From an uncultured Ruminococcus sp. (lineage in GTDB: Bacteria > Bacillota > Clostridia > Oscillospirales > Ruminococcaceae), in the NCBI GenBank assembly GCA_947589205.1, contig CANQCJ010000001.1:1-36605 (forward strand): a stretch of 36,605 nucleotides of DNA. Direction: 5' to 3'. The notes beneath the pieces are model-generated. The model did not search any database. It worked only from the letters and a program-made list of their open reading frames with translations, and was not told where the DNA came from. The position numbers and the translations under genes are program-made. Below, piece after piece: positions 1 through 6,013 of the stretch; the stretch's first letter is position 1; every line of letters begins with the position of its first letter.

Positions 1-496
1 GCGCTGTCAGATAGCCCGCGCCGTTATAGCAGTCATAGCTTCCGCCGAGAGAGGTGACGGGCGGGTCGAAATTGTTTTGGACTATTGTGCAGTCAAAACG
101 TTTGAGCGCGTTCCAGAGCCGTTCAAAACGGCTGTACTCGGTATTGAAAAGCTCCTCTATCGTCTCGTTCGTCATTCCCGGCATCGGGCAGGACTTTATA
201 TTTACCGCGCTCGTGCAGATATAGACTATATCCGGCTTGAAGGCTTCAAGCTCCGCGTTAGAGAAAACGCCGTCCTCCCACCAGCGGTCGTATTCGGATC
301 TGTAAAAGACTGCGCGAATGCCGTAATTAAGCAAAAACAATTCTGCCGAGGAGATAATATCGTCCGCGGTCGCGCCGCACAAAACGGCTATCCTTACATC
401 TATAAAATTTTCATTACCTTCGGTAAGCTGACGCTTTAACGCTTTTCGCTTTTTTAAAATAAGCGCGCTGTCAAACGGGTATTCAAGCTCCTTCAT
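1..496 (-). CDS. FkbH-like HAD-IIIC family protein, N-terminal part (runs off the window)
   Basis: Reading the minus strand from an ATG at 496-494 gives an open frame of 165 codons that continues past base 1. It begins MKELEYPFDSALILKKRKA and contains AELFLLNYGIRAVFY and FKPDIVYICT, the pattern of the N-terminal SGNH-like region of FkbH/HAD-IIIC proteins. Known family members load or transfer acyl groups (for example glyceryl units onto carrier proteins) or sit beside MBOAT acyltransferases. The HAD catalytic part would lie beyond the window and cannot be checked. The ribosome binding site GGAG lies in the last codons of the upstream DHHW gene, which stops only 4 bp away, so the two are co-transcribed and probably translationally coupled. 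The family assignment rests on sequence pattern only. Confidence 0.72.
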   Translation of the reverse strand, partial: MKELEYPFDSALILKKRKALKRQLTEGNENFIDVRIAVLCGATADDIISSAELFLLNYGIRAVFYRSEYDRWWEDGVFSNAELEAFKPDIVYICTSAVNIKSCPMPGMTNETIEELFNTEYSRFERLWNALKRFDCTIVQNNFDPPVTSLGGSYDCYNGAGYLTA

Positions 497-500
497 TTTT

Positions 501-2840
501 TTATTCTCCGCTGTTTTCTTCCTCGGCCGGCTCTTCCGCAGGTATTTCCTCATCGGAAGAATTATCCGCCGCGCTGTCCTCGGGAAGGACGGTATCGGGA
601 AGATCCCAGTTTTCAAGATCCGTCTCGGTTATCTGTATCCTGTCGTTGCCTATAGCGTTTATGTGCGACTCGGTGTGCGCTGCCGAAAGAGATACCGCAA
701 ACAGAAAATCGGTGCAGCCGACCTTTTCACAAAAATCTATCGCGTTTATTTCAAAATACCTAAAATCGCAGACGTAGATCTTTGAAAAGCTGTGCGTAAG
801 ATACGGCACGAGCGCGTTTCCGAAGCTGTCCTTCATGATAACGAGCACTCTGCCGTTGGTGCAGTCGGTCTCTATTTCGGCGATAGTGTCGTCCGTTCCT
901 AAGATAGCCGAATAGCAGTTTATGCCCTCGGCGTAATCGTAAAAAAGCGTGCCGGGCGAACCGTTTTTGAATTTGCTGTCGTAATAGGTCACGGTGTAAT
1001 TATTGTCCGGCTTGTGATAGATGAACGTGTCGGGATTGTTGTTCAGCTCCTCGTCATAATCGCTGTAGGCGTACATCGTTCCGACAAAATCCTCGATACG
1101 GCAGGTCTGATATGTGCTTATATCGGCAAAGTCCACCTTTGCGGTCTCGGCAAATACCTGCGCCGCATAGTACGCTCCGAGCGGCTGCCAGTGATGGTCG
1201 GTGCGCGAATAGATGTACTCGTCCTTGTGCTCGTCCAGCGCGTCGTAAACGTCCACGTTCACTATCCCGCGCAGACAGCTTCCGATATTTTTTATGCAGT
1301 CGTGCTGAGAGGTGAAATCATCGGCTAAATTTTCCGGCATATAGTACGCGCTTGAAAGCGGCATATTCATCGTGTAGACGTTGACCGAATAGCCGAGGTC
1401 GTCTTTATAGCGGTTTATCGTTTCGGCGTATTTTGCGCCGAGGTCGAACGTGCCGTAAAACGCGCTCATGGCGCGGACGTTCTCTCCCCTGCCGCTCACC
1501 ACGACGTTTCCCAGCCATTCGCCGTCGTCAAGCTCCTCGGGAACGTCGGCAAGCGATTCGGTAACACTGCTCGTGCTCTCCGCCCTGCTCTCGTTAACGG
1601 GCTTTGAGGAAAAATCGGTGTTTATCTCGACCTCGTTAGATGTATCGTCGCCCTCAAAGACCTCCTTTTGCACCGGCGCGATATCTCCTGTGATCTTTAC
1701 ATCGTTTAGCTTTATGCCGAAAAGCTTTGAAAAACCGCTAGAAAACGGCTTTAGCTTTTCCCTGAACGGCAGGGTGTCGGTGTACCATTTGGTAATATCT
1801 TCAAAATAACTGCCGTCTGTCAGCGTTTTTACGCTAAGTGTCGGCTTTTCGGCGAGGTTTCGGTTCTCCGACTCGATAAAGCCGCTCTGACGACTGCAAA
1901 TAATGAGATAAAAGCCGATGCCGACAAACAGGCAAAAGCAAATTACGCCGTTTGCGGCTTTGAAGCCGTTAGAGACCTGCTGCGCCCGCGCCCTTTCACG
2001 CGCTTCGCGCTTTGCCCTTGCGCGTTCGCGTTTAAGCTCGACCGCCTTAAGCTCCGCCGTCTGCTCCTGCTCGAGAGCGAGACGTTCATTCTCCCTGCGG
2101 GCGGCGTCGAGCTTCGCCTGCTCTTCAAGAGCCTCGATGCGTTTGCGCTCTATGACCTCCGGCTCGACGGTGATTTTTATCTCCTTGCGCAGTCCGGTCT
2201 TTATGTTCATAGAGACTCTTCCGCCCGCGCTGAGGTCGGGATTGTTCCAGATAGCGCTGTTTTCACCGAAAAGCTCGGTAAGCTCCGCAGTCGGTTCTGC
2301 GGGCGGTTCGGGTATAGGTTCGGGTATAGGCTCGGGCTTAGGTTCGGGCGCGGCTTCGGCAGGAGCTTGCTGCGCGGCTTCGACCGCAGTCTCGACCGCA
2401 GCTTCGACCGCGGTCTGCTTTGTCTCCGCTTCGGCGAGTCTCGGCTTGGGCTTTCTGCGCTTTTTCTTGGTCGGCGCAGACGGCATTGCAGCGGGCATGA
2501 CCGCCATAGTCATCGCCGGTACGGCTTTGGGTCCTGCCTGTACCTCCGGCTTCGGTGCTTCGGACGGTTTTTCCGCCGGCTTATCGGACGGCTTTTCTGT
2601 CGGCTTCGGTGTTTCCGGCTTGGGCGTTTCAAAGTTTTTTTCCGCAGACCCTTCAGACGGTCTCTCGACCGTCTTTTCTGCCGTCGCGGACTGTGCGAGC
2701 TTTTGTTCGCGTTTGGCGTTAAGCTCGGCGAACATTTTTTCAAAATCATCATCGGCGCGGTGGTCGCGGATAGTTATTTTTACTTCCTTGACCGAAGCTA
2801 TAAGCTCTTCGCCGGTCAGGTTCTTATCTATGCTGTCCAT
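501..2840 (-). CDS. Membrane-anchored DHHW/AlgX-like protein with long Pro/Glu-rich cytoplasmic arm
   Basis: This 779-residue protein has three parts. Residues 1-290 are charged low-complexity sequence: Glu/Lys/Pro-rich stretches around 60-100, a PEP repeat (PEPKPEPIPEPIPEPP, about 167-180) and an Arg/Glu-rich, probably coiled-coil stretch at about 225-290. Residues about 294-315 form one hydrophobic transmembrane segment. The extracytoplasmic part has the hallmark RTDHHWQPLGAYY motif (DHHW at 548-551) and a downstream KDSFGNALVPYL motif (about 670-681), as in AlgX/AlgJ-like SGNH-fold O-acetylation proteins. The family works with MBOAT proteins to move acyl groups onto exported polysaccharide. 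It starts 14 bp after the MBOAT gene and has an AGGAGAT ribosome site. The long cytoplasmic arm is unusual, since family members normally have only a short N-terminal tail. The acidic C-terminal tail (about 750-779) is also low complexity. Confidence 0.85.
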   Translation of the reverse strand: MDSIDKNLTGEELIASVKEVKITIRDHRADDDFEKMFAELNAKREQKLAQSATAEKTVERPSEGSAEKNFETPKPETPKPTEKPSDKPAEKPSEAPKPEVQAGPKAVPAMTMAVMPAAMPSAPTKKKRRKPKPRLAEAETKQTAVEAAVETAVEAAQQAPAEAAPEPKPEPIPEPIPEPPAEPTAELTELFGENSAIWNNPDLSAGGRVSMNIKTGLRKEIKITVEPEVIERKRIEALEEQAKLDAARRENERLALEQEQTAELKAVELKRERARAKREARERARAQQVSNGFKAANGVICFCLFVGIGFYLIICSRQSGFIESENRNLAEKPTLSVKTLTDGSYFEDITKWYTDTLPFREKLKPFSSGFSKLFGIKLNDVKITGDIAPVQKEVFEGDDTSNEVEINTDFSSKPVNESRAESTSSVTESLADVPEELDDGEWLGNVVVSGRGENVRAMSAFYGTFDLGAKYAETINRYKDDLGYSVNVYTMNMPLSSAYYMPENLADDFTSQHDCIKNIGSCLRGIVNVDVYDALDEHKDEYIYSRTDHHWQPLGAYYAAQVFAETAKVDFADISTYQTCRIEDFVGTMYAYSDYDEELNNNPDTFIYHKPDNNYTVTYYDSKFKNGSPGTLFYDYAEGINCYSAILGTDDTIAEIETDCTNGRVLVIMKDSFGNALVPYLTHSFSKIYVCDFRYFEINAIDFCEKVGCTDFLFAVSLSAAHTESHINAIGNDRIQITETDLENWDLPDTVLPEDSAADNSSDEEIPAEEPAEEENSGE

Positions 2841-2854
2841 TTGTTATCTCCTAA

Positions 2855-4273
2855 TCAGAATCGAAAATACAAAAACGGATTGTTGGTCGTGTTAAGCAGC
2901 AGAATGCTTGAAACAAGTATCAATAGCAAATTGCAGACGATACCGAGGGCGGAAACTGCGGCGGCAGCCTGAACGCTGCGCTCGGACAGCTTTTTGAATC
3001 GGTCTATTATCGGCAGGGTCAGCAGGATAGCCGCGGCGAAGAGAAAGACGTTTTGCATAAACACCATTTTTATAATGCTCGAAGAGCTGTTCGCCGAGAA
3101 GCCGAACGCGGCTTTGAAGAATTTTCCGAGAGCGGGGAGCTTCTCGAAATAGAAAATGCCGAAGCCTAAAATAATTACGGCTTTGGTGTAGATGTGGGCT
3201 ATAAATGCGGGGAGTTTTTTCATGCGCTTTTTGCCGATAAGCGTTTCGATCATTATAAACGCGCCGTAGTAAAGTCCCCAGAGGACGAAGTTCCATGACG
3301 CGCCGTGCCACAGACCGGTGCAGAACCAGACGAGCAGCAGTCCGCCGTACTTGCGGCGTTTGCCGAATATCGGCACATATAGCAGATAATCCCTGAAAAA
3401 CGTTCCAAGAGATATATGCCATCTCTGCCAAAATTCGGTTATGCTTTTGCAGATAAACGGGTGTTCAAAGTTTTCGTTAAAATGAAAGCCGAAGATCCTG
3501 CCCAGTCCTATAGCGATATCCGAATAGCCTGAAAAATCAAAATAATACCAAAGCGCTACAAGAGCCGCGCCGTACCATGCGCCGAAGGCGGTGAGCGAAT
3601 CTGCGGCGGCGTAATTGTCCGCGCTTTCGCCGAAGCAGGCGACAACGGCAGTGTTCAGATTATTGGCGATCATGACCTTTTTGGCGATACCGATGATAAG
3701 GCGCGAAAAGCCGTCAGAAAGATCGTTAAAGGTCGTCCTGCGCTCGTCTATCTCCATAGCTATCTGCGAATAGCGCACGATAGGTCCGGCTACCAGCTGC
3801 GGGAACATTGAGATATACAGCAGATACTTCGGAAAGCTGCGCTGCACCTTGGTTTTTTCCCAATAGCAGTCAACGGTGTAGGAAATATTCTGGAAAGTAA
3901 AAAACGAGATGCCTATAGGCATATGTACGTCAGGCACGGGGATAGCAAGTCCGGGAATGCGGTTTAGATTTTCCGCGATAAAGCCGCTGTATTTAAACGC
4001 GGCGAGCAAGCCTATGTCTAAAATTATCGCGAGAGCGAAAACGGCTTTGCCGCAGGGCTTTTCCCGAAATTTTTCAACGGCAAGACCCGCGCCGTAATTT
4101 ATCAAGGCTGAGCCGATAAGCAGCAAAATATACAGCTGTTCGCCCCAGGCGTAAAACACGAGAGAGAACAATATCAGCACCGCGTTTTTCATATACACCT
4201 TCGGCATTATGAAATAAAATACCAGACAAAGCGGCAAAAACAGGTATAAAAACAATTCATCGGCAAAAACCAT
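2855..4273 (-). CDS. MBOAT family O-acyltransferase (AlgI/DltB/PatA-like)
   Basis: The 472-residue protein is a polytopic membrane protein with about ten hydrophobic segments. It carries the MBOAT signatures FWQRWHISLGTFFRDYLLY (about 281-299) and LWHGASWNFVLWGLYYG; the His in LWHGASW is the family's conserved catalytic residue. The YVPIFGKRR and MFPQLVAGPIVRY stretches match AlgI-type members. Family members pass acyl groups across the membrane to extracellular polysaccharide, teichoic acid or peptidoglycan. The substrate here is unknown. The gene is first in an operon with the DHHW and FkbH-like genes and has its own consensus promoter at 4323-4351. The ATG at 4273 is preceded by AAGGAAGT at a proper distance. 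Confidence 0.92.
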   Translation of the reverse strand: MVFADELFLYLFLPLCLVFYFIMPKVYMKNAVLILFSLVFYAWGEQLYILLLIGSALINYGAGLAVEKFREKPCGKAVFALAIILDIGLLAAFKYSGFIAENLNRIPGLAIPVPDVHMPIGISFFTFQNISYTVDCYWEKTKVQRSFPKYLLYISMFPQLVAGPIVRYSQIAMEIDERRTTFNDLSDGFSRLIIGIAKKVMIANNLNTAVVACFGESADNYAAADSLTAFGAWYGAALVALWYYFDFSGYSDIAIGLGRIFGFHFNENFEHPFICKSITEFWQRWHISLGTFFRDYLLYVPIFGKRRKYGGLLLVWFCTGLWHGASWNFVLWGLYYGAFIMIETLIGKKRMKKLPAFIAHIYTKAVIILGFGIFYFEKLPALGKFFKAAFGFSANSSSSIIKMVFMQNVFLFAAAILLTLPIIDRFKKLSERSVQAAAAVSALGIVCNLLLILVSSILLLNTTNNPFLYFRF

Positions 4274-4322
4274 AGCGATTTGACTTCCTTTTCAGAGTAT
4301 ACGGTCGTATTTCCGCTTTTTT

Positions 4323-4351
4323 AGTATAGCACGAATGATCTATTTTGTCAA
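4323..4351 (-). promoter_or_regulatory. Sigma-A promoter of the MBOAT operon
   Basis: On the minus strand TTGACA (4351-4346), a 17-bp spacer and TATACT (4328-4323) form a near-consensus promoter. The predicted start near 4316 gives a 5' leader of about 40 nt containing a short ATACG/CGTAT inverted repeat. Confidence 0.8.
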
Positions 4352-4432
4352 GAGTATATTTTTTTGGATAGTAAATTTTCGGCACGAACGTAAAAGCAGT
4401 CCGATCCCCGCCGAAAAATTTTTGCTTACCTA

Positions 4433-4461
4433 TTGACAAAATAGAAAAAACATGATATAAT
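4433..4461 (+). promoter_or_regulatory. Perfect consensus promoter of antisense RNA 1
   Basis: TTGACA (4433-4438), a 17-bp spacer and TATAAT (4456-4461) match the sigma-A consensus exactly. Transcription is expected to begin near 4468, just before the GGAG-closed hairpin at 4470-4499. Confidence 0.85.
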
Positions 4462-4467
4462 ATAAAA

Positions 4468-4556
4468 AAGGAGAACGACTGCGCAAGCGGTTATCCTCCA
4501 ATCTTAAGACTTTATTTCAAAAGCTGCTGATGTGTGGGATCGGCGGCTATTTTTTC
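4468..4556 (+). ncRNA. Antisense RNA 1 (predicted type I antitoxin)
   Basis: The predicted RNA of about 90 nt runs from the promoter at 4433-4461 to an intrinsic terminator. The terminator is a 10-bp stem AGCTGCTGAT/ATCGGCGGCT (4522-4531 with 4539-4548, wobble pairs allowed) followed by ATTTTTT. No convincing ORF lies in it. Its 5' hairpin (4470-4499) also serves, read on the other strand, as the T-tailed terminator of the toxin mRNA. The RNA therefore overlaps the toxin mRNA tail to tail, through its whole 3' UTR and into the stop codon (4549-4547). This is the arrangement known for RatA/txpA and SR4/bsrG of Bacillus subtilis. The function is inferred. Confidence 0.72.
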
Positions 4557-4624
4557 TTGTTATTACCAAGCTCTATTAATGAAACTACGAGATTAATAAG
4601 CACTAAAAGCTCCATTATAGTCAT
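4547..4624 (-). CDS. Small hydrophobic peptide 1, predicted type I toxin (25 aa)
   Basis: The 26-codon frame starts at ATG 4624-4622 and ends at TAG 4549-4547. The peptide begins MTIMELLVLINLVVSLIELG and ends NNKKK: one short membrane-spanning helix with a basic C-terminus. This matches the style of the small 'holin-like' type I toxins (TxpA, BsrG and relatives) of Firmicutes. A very strong AAGGAGGT ribosome site lies 7 nt upstream, but its core sits in a perfect 6-bp hairpin (4632-4647) that would hide it. The mRNA starts at a perfect promoter (4800-4828) and has a leader of about 168 nt. Three conserved copies, with changes that keep hydrophobicity, argue that the frame is translated. Toxicity itself is inference. 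Confidence 0.75.
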   Translation of the reverse strand: MTIMELLVLINLVVSLIELGNNKKK

Positions 4625-4631
4625 TCGGCTC

Positions 4632-4647
4632 ACCTCCTTGCGGAGGT
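4632..4647 (-). promoter_or_regulatory. Shine-Dalgarno-sequestering hairpin, toxin 1
   Basis: In the toxin mRNA, ACCTCC-GCAA-GGAGGT forms a 6-bp stem closed by a GNRA-type tetraloop and occludes the GGAGGT ribosome site. Hidden ribosome sites are a known way to keep type I toxin mRNAs inert until they are processed. Here the feature is seen directly, and its role is inferred. Confidence 0.75.
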
Positions 4648-4664
4648 TAATGAATGGTCGTAGG

Positions 4665-4763
4665 GAGTTTTGGGTCTGAACGCAGTTCAGACAGTTTCGC
4701 GCAGCGAAATCAAGGTCATTGACCTTGAAACAAAACTCTGTGGTCTGAACCGCAGGTTCAGAC
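4665..4763 (-). promoter_or_regulatory. Structured leader of toxin mRNA 1
   Basis: Within 100 bases are four hairpins: GTCTGAA/TTCAGAC (4674-4692), TTTCGC/GCGAAA (4695-4709), TCAAGGTC/GACCTTGA (4710-4728) and GTCTGAACC/GGTTCAGAC (4743-4763). GAGTTTTG (4665-4672) can pair with CAAAACTC (4731-4738) to close the first three. The first and fourth hairpins share their arm sequences, so they can swap partners and form alternative folds. Confidence 0.7.
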
Positions 4764-4799
4764 GCCGCCTCTGCGCTTGTTTAGGTCGCCCTCATGGTT

Positions 4800-4828
4800 A
4801 TTATATCACACTTGTCGAATTTTGTCAA
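4800..4828 (-). promoter_or_regulatory. Perfect consensus promoter of toxin 1 mRNA
   Basis: On the minus strand TTGACA (4828-4823), a 17-bp spacer and TATAAT (4805-4800) match the sigma-A consensus. The predicted start is near 4793. Confidence 0.85.
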
Positions 4829-4857
4829 TATAAACCTAAGAAATTTTTGCTTACCTA

Positions 4858-4886
4858 TTGACAAAATAGAAAAAACGTGATATAAT
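4858..4886 (+). promoter_or_regulatory. Perfect consensus promoter of antisense RNA 2
   Basis: TTGACA (4858-4863), a 17-bp spacer and TATAAT (4881-4886). The spacer differs from that of unit 1 by one base (cgtga instead of catga). Confidence 0.85.
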
Positions 4887-4892
4887 ATAAAA

Positions 4893-4979
4893 AAGGAGAA
4901 CGACTGCGCAAGCGGTTATCCTCCATAACTGCGTATTTTTAAAATAGCTGTCGTTTGGGGATTCGGCGGCTATTTTTTC
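4893..4979 (+). ncRNA. Antisense RNA 2 (predicted type I antitoxin)
   Basis: The predicted RNA starts near 4893 with the GGAG-closed hairpin (4895-4924). It ends at an intrinsic terminator with a 10-bp stem ATAGCTGTCG/CGGCGGCTAT (4944-4953 with 4964-4973) and a T run. Compared with RNA 1, the terminator stem sequence has changed but pairing is kept, including compensating wobble positions. This supports a selected RNA structure. It overlaps the toxin 2 mRNA over its entire 3' UTR and stop codon. Confidence 0.72.
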
Positions 4980-5047
4980 TTGTTATTACCTAACTCTATT
5001 AACGAAACCACGAGGTTGAGTATCATGATGAGTTCCATTATAGTCAT
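4970..5047 (-). CDS. Small hydrophobic peptide 2, predicted type I toxin (25 aa)
   Basis: The frame runs from ATG 5047-5045 to TAG 4972-4970 and encodes MTIMELIMILNLVVSLIELG followed by NNKKK. It differs from peptide 1 only within the hydrophobic core (LVLI replaced by IMIL), so membrane character is kept while the ends are identical. The ribosome site AAGGAGGT, its masking hairpin (5055-5070) and the structured leader (5088-5167) are conserved. It is read from the promoter at 5225-5253. Confidence 0.75.
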   Translation of the reverse strand: MTIMELIMILNLVVSLIELGNNKKK

Positions 5048-5054
5048 TCGGCTC

Positions 5055-5070
5055 ACCTCCTTGCGGAGGT
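5055..5070 (-). promoter_or_regulatory. Shine-Dalgarno-sequestering hairpin, toxin 2
   Basis: The stem is the same perfect 6-bp ACCTCC/GGAGGT with GCAA loop as in unit 1. Confidence 0.75.
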
Positions 5071-5087
5071 TAATGAATAGTCGTAGG

Positions 5088-5167
5088 GAGTTTTGTGGTT
5101 TCGCGCAGCGAAATCAAGGTCATTGACCTTGAAACAAAACTCTGTGGTCTGAACCGCAGGTTCAGAC
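5088..5167 (-). promoter_or_regulatory. Structured leader of toxin mRNA 2
   Basis: GAGTTTTG (5088-5095) can pair with CAAAACTC (5135-5142), enclosing the TTTCGC and TCAAGGTC hairpins. The GTCTGAACC/GGTTCAGAC hairpin lies at 5147-5167. The extra GTCTGAA hairpin of unit 1 is absent. Confidence 0.7.
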
Positions 5168-5224
5168 GCCGCCCGCGCCTGCTTTATTGAGCTGTACCCA
5201 ACATTGCAATCGTTCTCGCATATT

Positions 5225-5253
5225 ATTATATCACACTTGTCGGATTTTGTCAA
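5225..5253 (-). promoter_or_regulatory. Perfect consensus promoter of toxin 2 mRNA
   Basis: On the minus strand TTGACA (5253-5248), a 17-bp spacer and TATAAT (5230-5225). The leader is about 170 nt. Confidence 0.85.
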
Positions 5254-5282
5254 TATAAACCTAAGAAATTTTTGCTTACCTA

Positions 5283-5311
5283 TTGACAAAATAGAAAAAA
5301 CGTGATATAAT
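5283..5311 (+). promoter_or_regulatory. Perfect consensus promoter of antisense RNA 3
   Basis: TTGACA (5283-5288), a 17-bp spacer and TATAAT (5306-5311), identical to unit 2. Confidence 0.85.
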
Positions 5312-5317
5312 ATAAAA

Positions 5318-5404
5318 AAGGAGAACGACTGCGCAAGCGGTTATCCTCCATAACTGCGTATTTTTAAAATAGCTGTCGTTTGGGGATTCGGCGGCTATTT
5401 TTTC
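5318..5404 (+). ncRNA. Antisense RNA 3 (predicted type I antitoxin)
   Basis: The sequence is essentially identical to antisense RNA 2: a 5' hairpin at 5320-5349 and terminator stem 5369-5378 with 5389-5398 plus a T run. Because RNAs 2 and 3 are the same, they should act on both toxin 2 and toxin 3 transcripts. Confidence 0.7.
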
Positions 5405-5472
5405 TTGTTATTACCTAACTCTATTAACGAAACCACGAGGTTGAGTATCATGATGAGTTCCATTATAGTCAT
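5395..5472 (-). CDS. Small hydrophobic peptide 3, predicted type I toxin (25 aa)
   Basis: The frame runs from ATG 5472-5470 to TAG 5397-5395 and encodes the same peptide as copy 2. The ribosome site is present, and the masking hairpin is reduced to 5 bp (5481-5494). The leader from promoter 5559-5587 is only about 80 nt, since the hairpin block of copies 1 and 2 is deleted. If that block controls translation or stability, this copy should be regulated differently. Confidence 0.72.
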   Translation of the reverse strand: MTIMELIMILNLVVSLIELGNNKKK

Positions 5473-5480
5473 TCGGCTCA

Positions 5481-5494
5481 CCTCCTTGCGGAGG
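5481..5494 (-). promoter_or_regulatory. Shine-Dalgarno-sequestering hairpin, toxin 3
   Basis: CCTCC-GCAA-GGAGG keeps five of the six base pairs seen in units 1 and 2. Confidence 0.65.
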
Positions 5495-5558
5495 AAAGAT
5501 TAACCGCCCGCGCCTGCTTTATTGAGCTGTACCCAACATTGCAATCGTTCTCATAGTT

Positions 5559-5587
5559 ATTATATCACACTTGTCGGATTTTGTCAA
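5559..5587 (-). promoter_or_regulatory. Perfect consensus promoter of toxin 3 mRNA
   Basis: On the minus strand TTGACA (5587-5582), a 17-bp spacer and TATAAT (5564-5559). The predicted start is near 5552. Confidence 0.85.
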
Positions 5588-5648
5588 TATAAAAAATAAA
5601 AATTCTCAAAGCAGCAGTTTTAAGAGCAGACCTCTGATAACGCTGAAA

Positions 5649-5671
5649 AGGCAGGGACTTTTGCCCTGCCT
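5649..5671 (-). terminator. Intrinsic terminator of the NrdD-like gene
   Basis: AGGCAGGG/CCCTGCCT forms an 8-bp stem with a 7-nt loop, 12 bp past the stop codon. T-rich sequence flanks it on both strands, so it may also stop plus-strand transcripts coming from the tandem units. Confidence 0.75.
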
Positions 5672-5682
5672 TGTTTTTCTTA

Positions 5683-5952
5683 TTACGATAAAGTATGCTT
5701 CACTCTGTCCTCAACCTCGCTCCTCTTGGCGTTGTTGAACCTGTCAAGCGTGCCGACCAGATAACCGGTTATGCGCCTGATCCTCTGAAAAGGTACGTCC
5801 GCGAAACGATAGTCAACGTCAACATAGTCGCCGTCAAGCGTTATGTCTACCGCCTCTATCGTCTTTTCGGGATAAAGCTCCTTGCCTTTGGCTATATAAG
5901 CATTTATTTCAGCTTTGGAAAGCTCGCCGTTCTTTACATTTACCGCTATCAT
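5683..5952 (-). CDS. Small NrdD C-terminal-like (glycyl-radical-type) protein
   Basis: This 89-residue protein ends in FQRIRRITGYLVGTLDRFNN followed by an AKRSEVEDRVKH stretch. The same pattern is found at the C-terminus of anaerobic (class III) ribonucleotide reductase NrdD, where the Gly of the R-x-x-GY motif carries the stable radical. Here the candidate Gly is at about residue 63. The protein lacks the catalytic barrel and the Zn-binding cysteines, so it cannot be a reductase by itself. It could be a free-standing glycyl-radical subunit, by analogy with GrcA/YfiD, or a protein of other function that keeps the fold. It is monocistronic with its own promoter (6014-6042), a GGGAGGT ribosome site and a terminator. 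The family match is from memory of the motif. Confidence 0.6.
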   Translation of the reverse strand: MIAVNVKNGELSKAEINAYIAKGKELYPEKTIEAVDITLDGDYVDVDYRFADVPFQRIRRITGYLVGTLDRFNNAKRSEVEDRVKHTLS

Positions 5953-6013
5953 TTTGTTTTACCTCCCGGATATTGCTAAATTTAATTCACCATCTTGTTG
6001 TGGTCTATTTAAT

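Larger units (their letters stand above)
4416..4840. repeat. Tandem unit 1 (convergent toxin/antisense RNA module)
   Basis: This is the first of three head-to-tail copies of about 425, 425 and 325 bp. Each begins at AAATTTTTGCTTACC and the first two end at CAATATAAACCTAAG. Unit 1 differs from units 2 and 3 in the terminator loop, in about six toxin codons and in the distal part of the leader. It also has an extra GTCTGAA/TTCAGAC hairpin at 4674-4692. The divergence suggests it was not created by the same duplication event as units 2 and 3. Confidence 0.9.
4841..5265. repeat. Tandem unit 2 (convergent toxin/antisense RNA module)
   Basis: The second copy is near-identical to unit 3 through the antisense RNA and the toxin gene, and resembles unit 1 through the structured leader. 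It directly abuts unit 1 and unit 3 at the AAATTTTTGC junction sequence. Confidence 0.9.
5266..5590. repeat. Tandem unit 3, with shortened toxin leader
   Basis: The third copy repeats unit 2 almost base for base through the antisense RNA and toxin gene. Just upstream of the masking hairpin (after 5494) it then lacks about 100 bp: the whole set of leader hairpins is missing. The distal leader (CGCCTGCTTTATTGAGCTG onwards) and the toxin promoter return after the gap. Confidence 0.88.

Noticed and set aside
77..439. Plus-strand open frame opposite the FkbH-like gene
   Set aside because: It is complementary to a well-supported minus-strand frame with family motifs and an operon ribosome site; its own translation shows no family pattern.
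1918..2895. Long plus-strand frame rich in Ser/Ala/Gly opposite the DHHW gene
   Set aside because: It mirrors the repetitive Pro/Glu coding sequence of the minus strand, which keeps antisense frames open by composition; no ribosome site or motif.
4670..4861. 63-codon plus-strand frame in the first tandem unit
   Set aside because: It spans the inverted repeats of the toxin leader and the promoter region; it lacks a ribosome site and is not conserved in the other units.
5053..5289. 78-codon minus-strand frame across the junction of units 2 and 3
   Set aside because: It covers the toxin leader hairpins and promoters rather than a conserved gene; no ribosome site.
4416..5590. CRISPR array
   Set aside because: The repeats are ~425-bp units containing promoters, an ORF and terminators, not short repeats with unique spacers.
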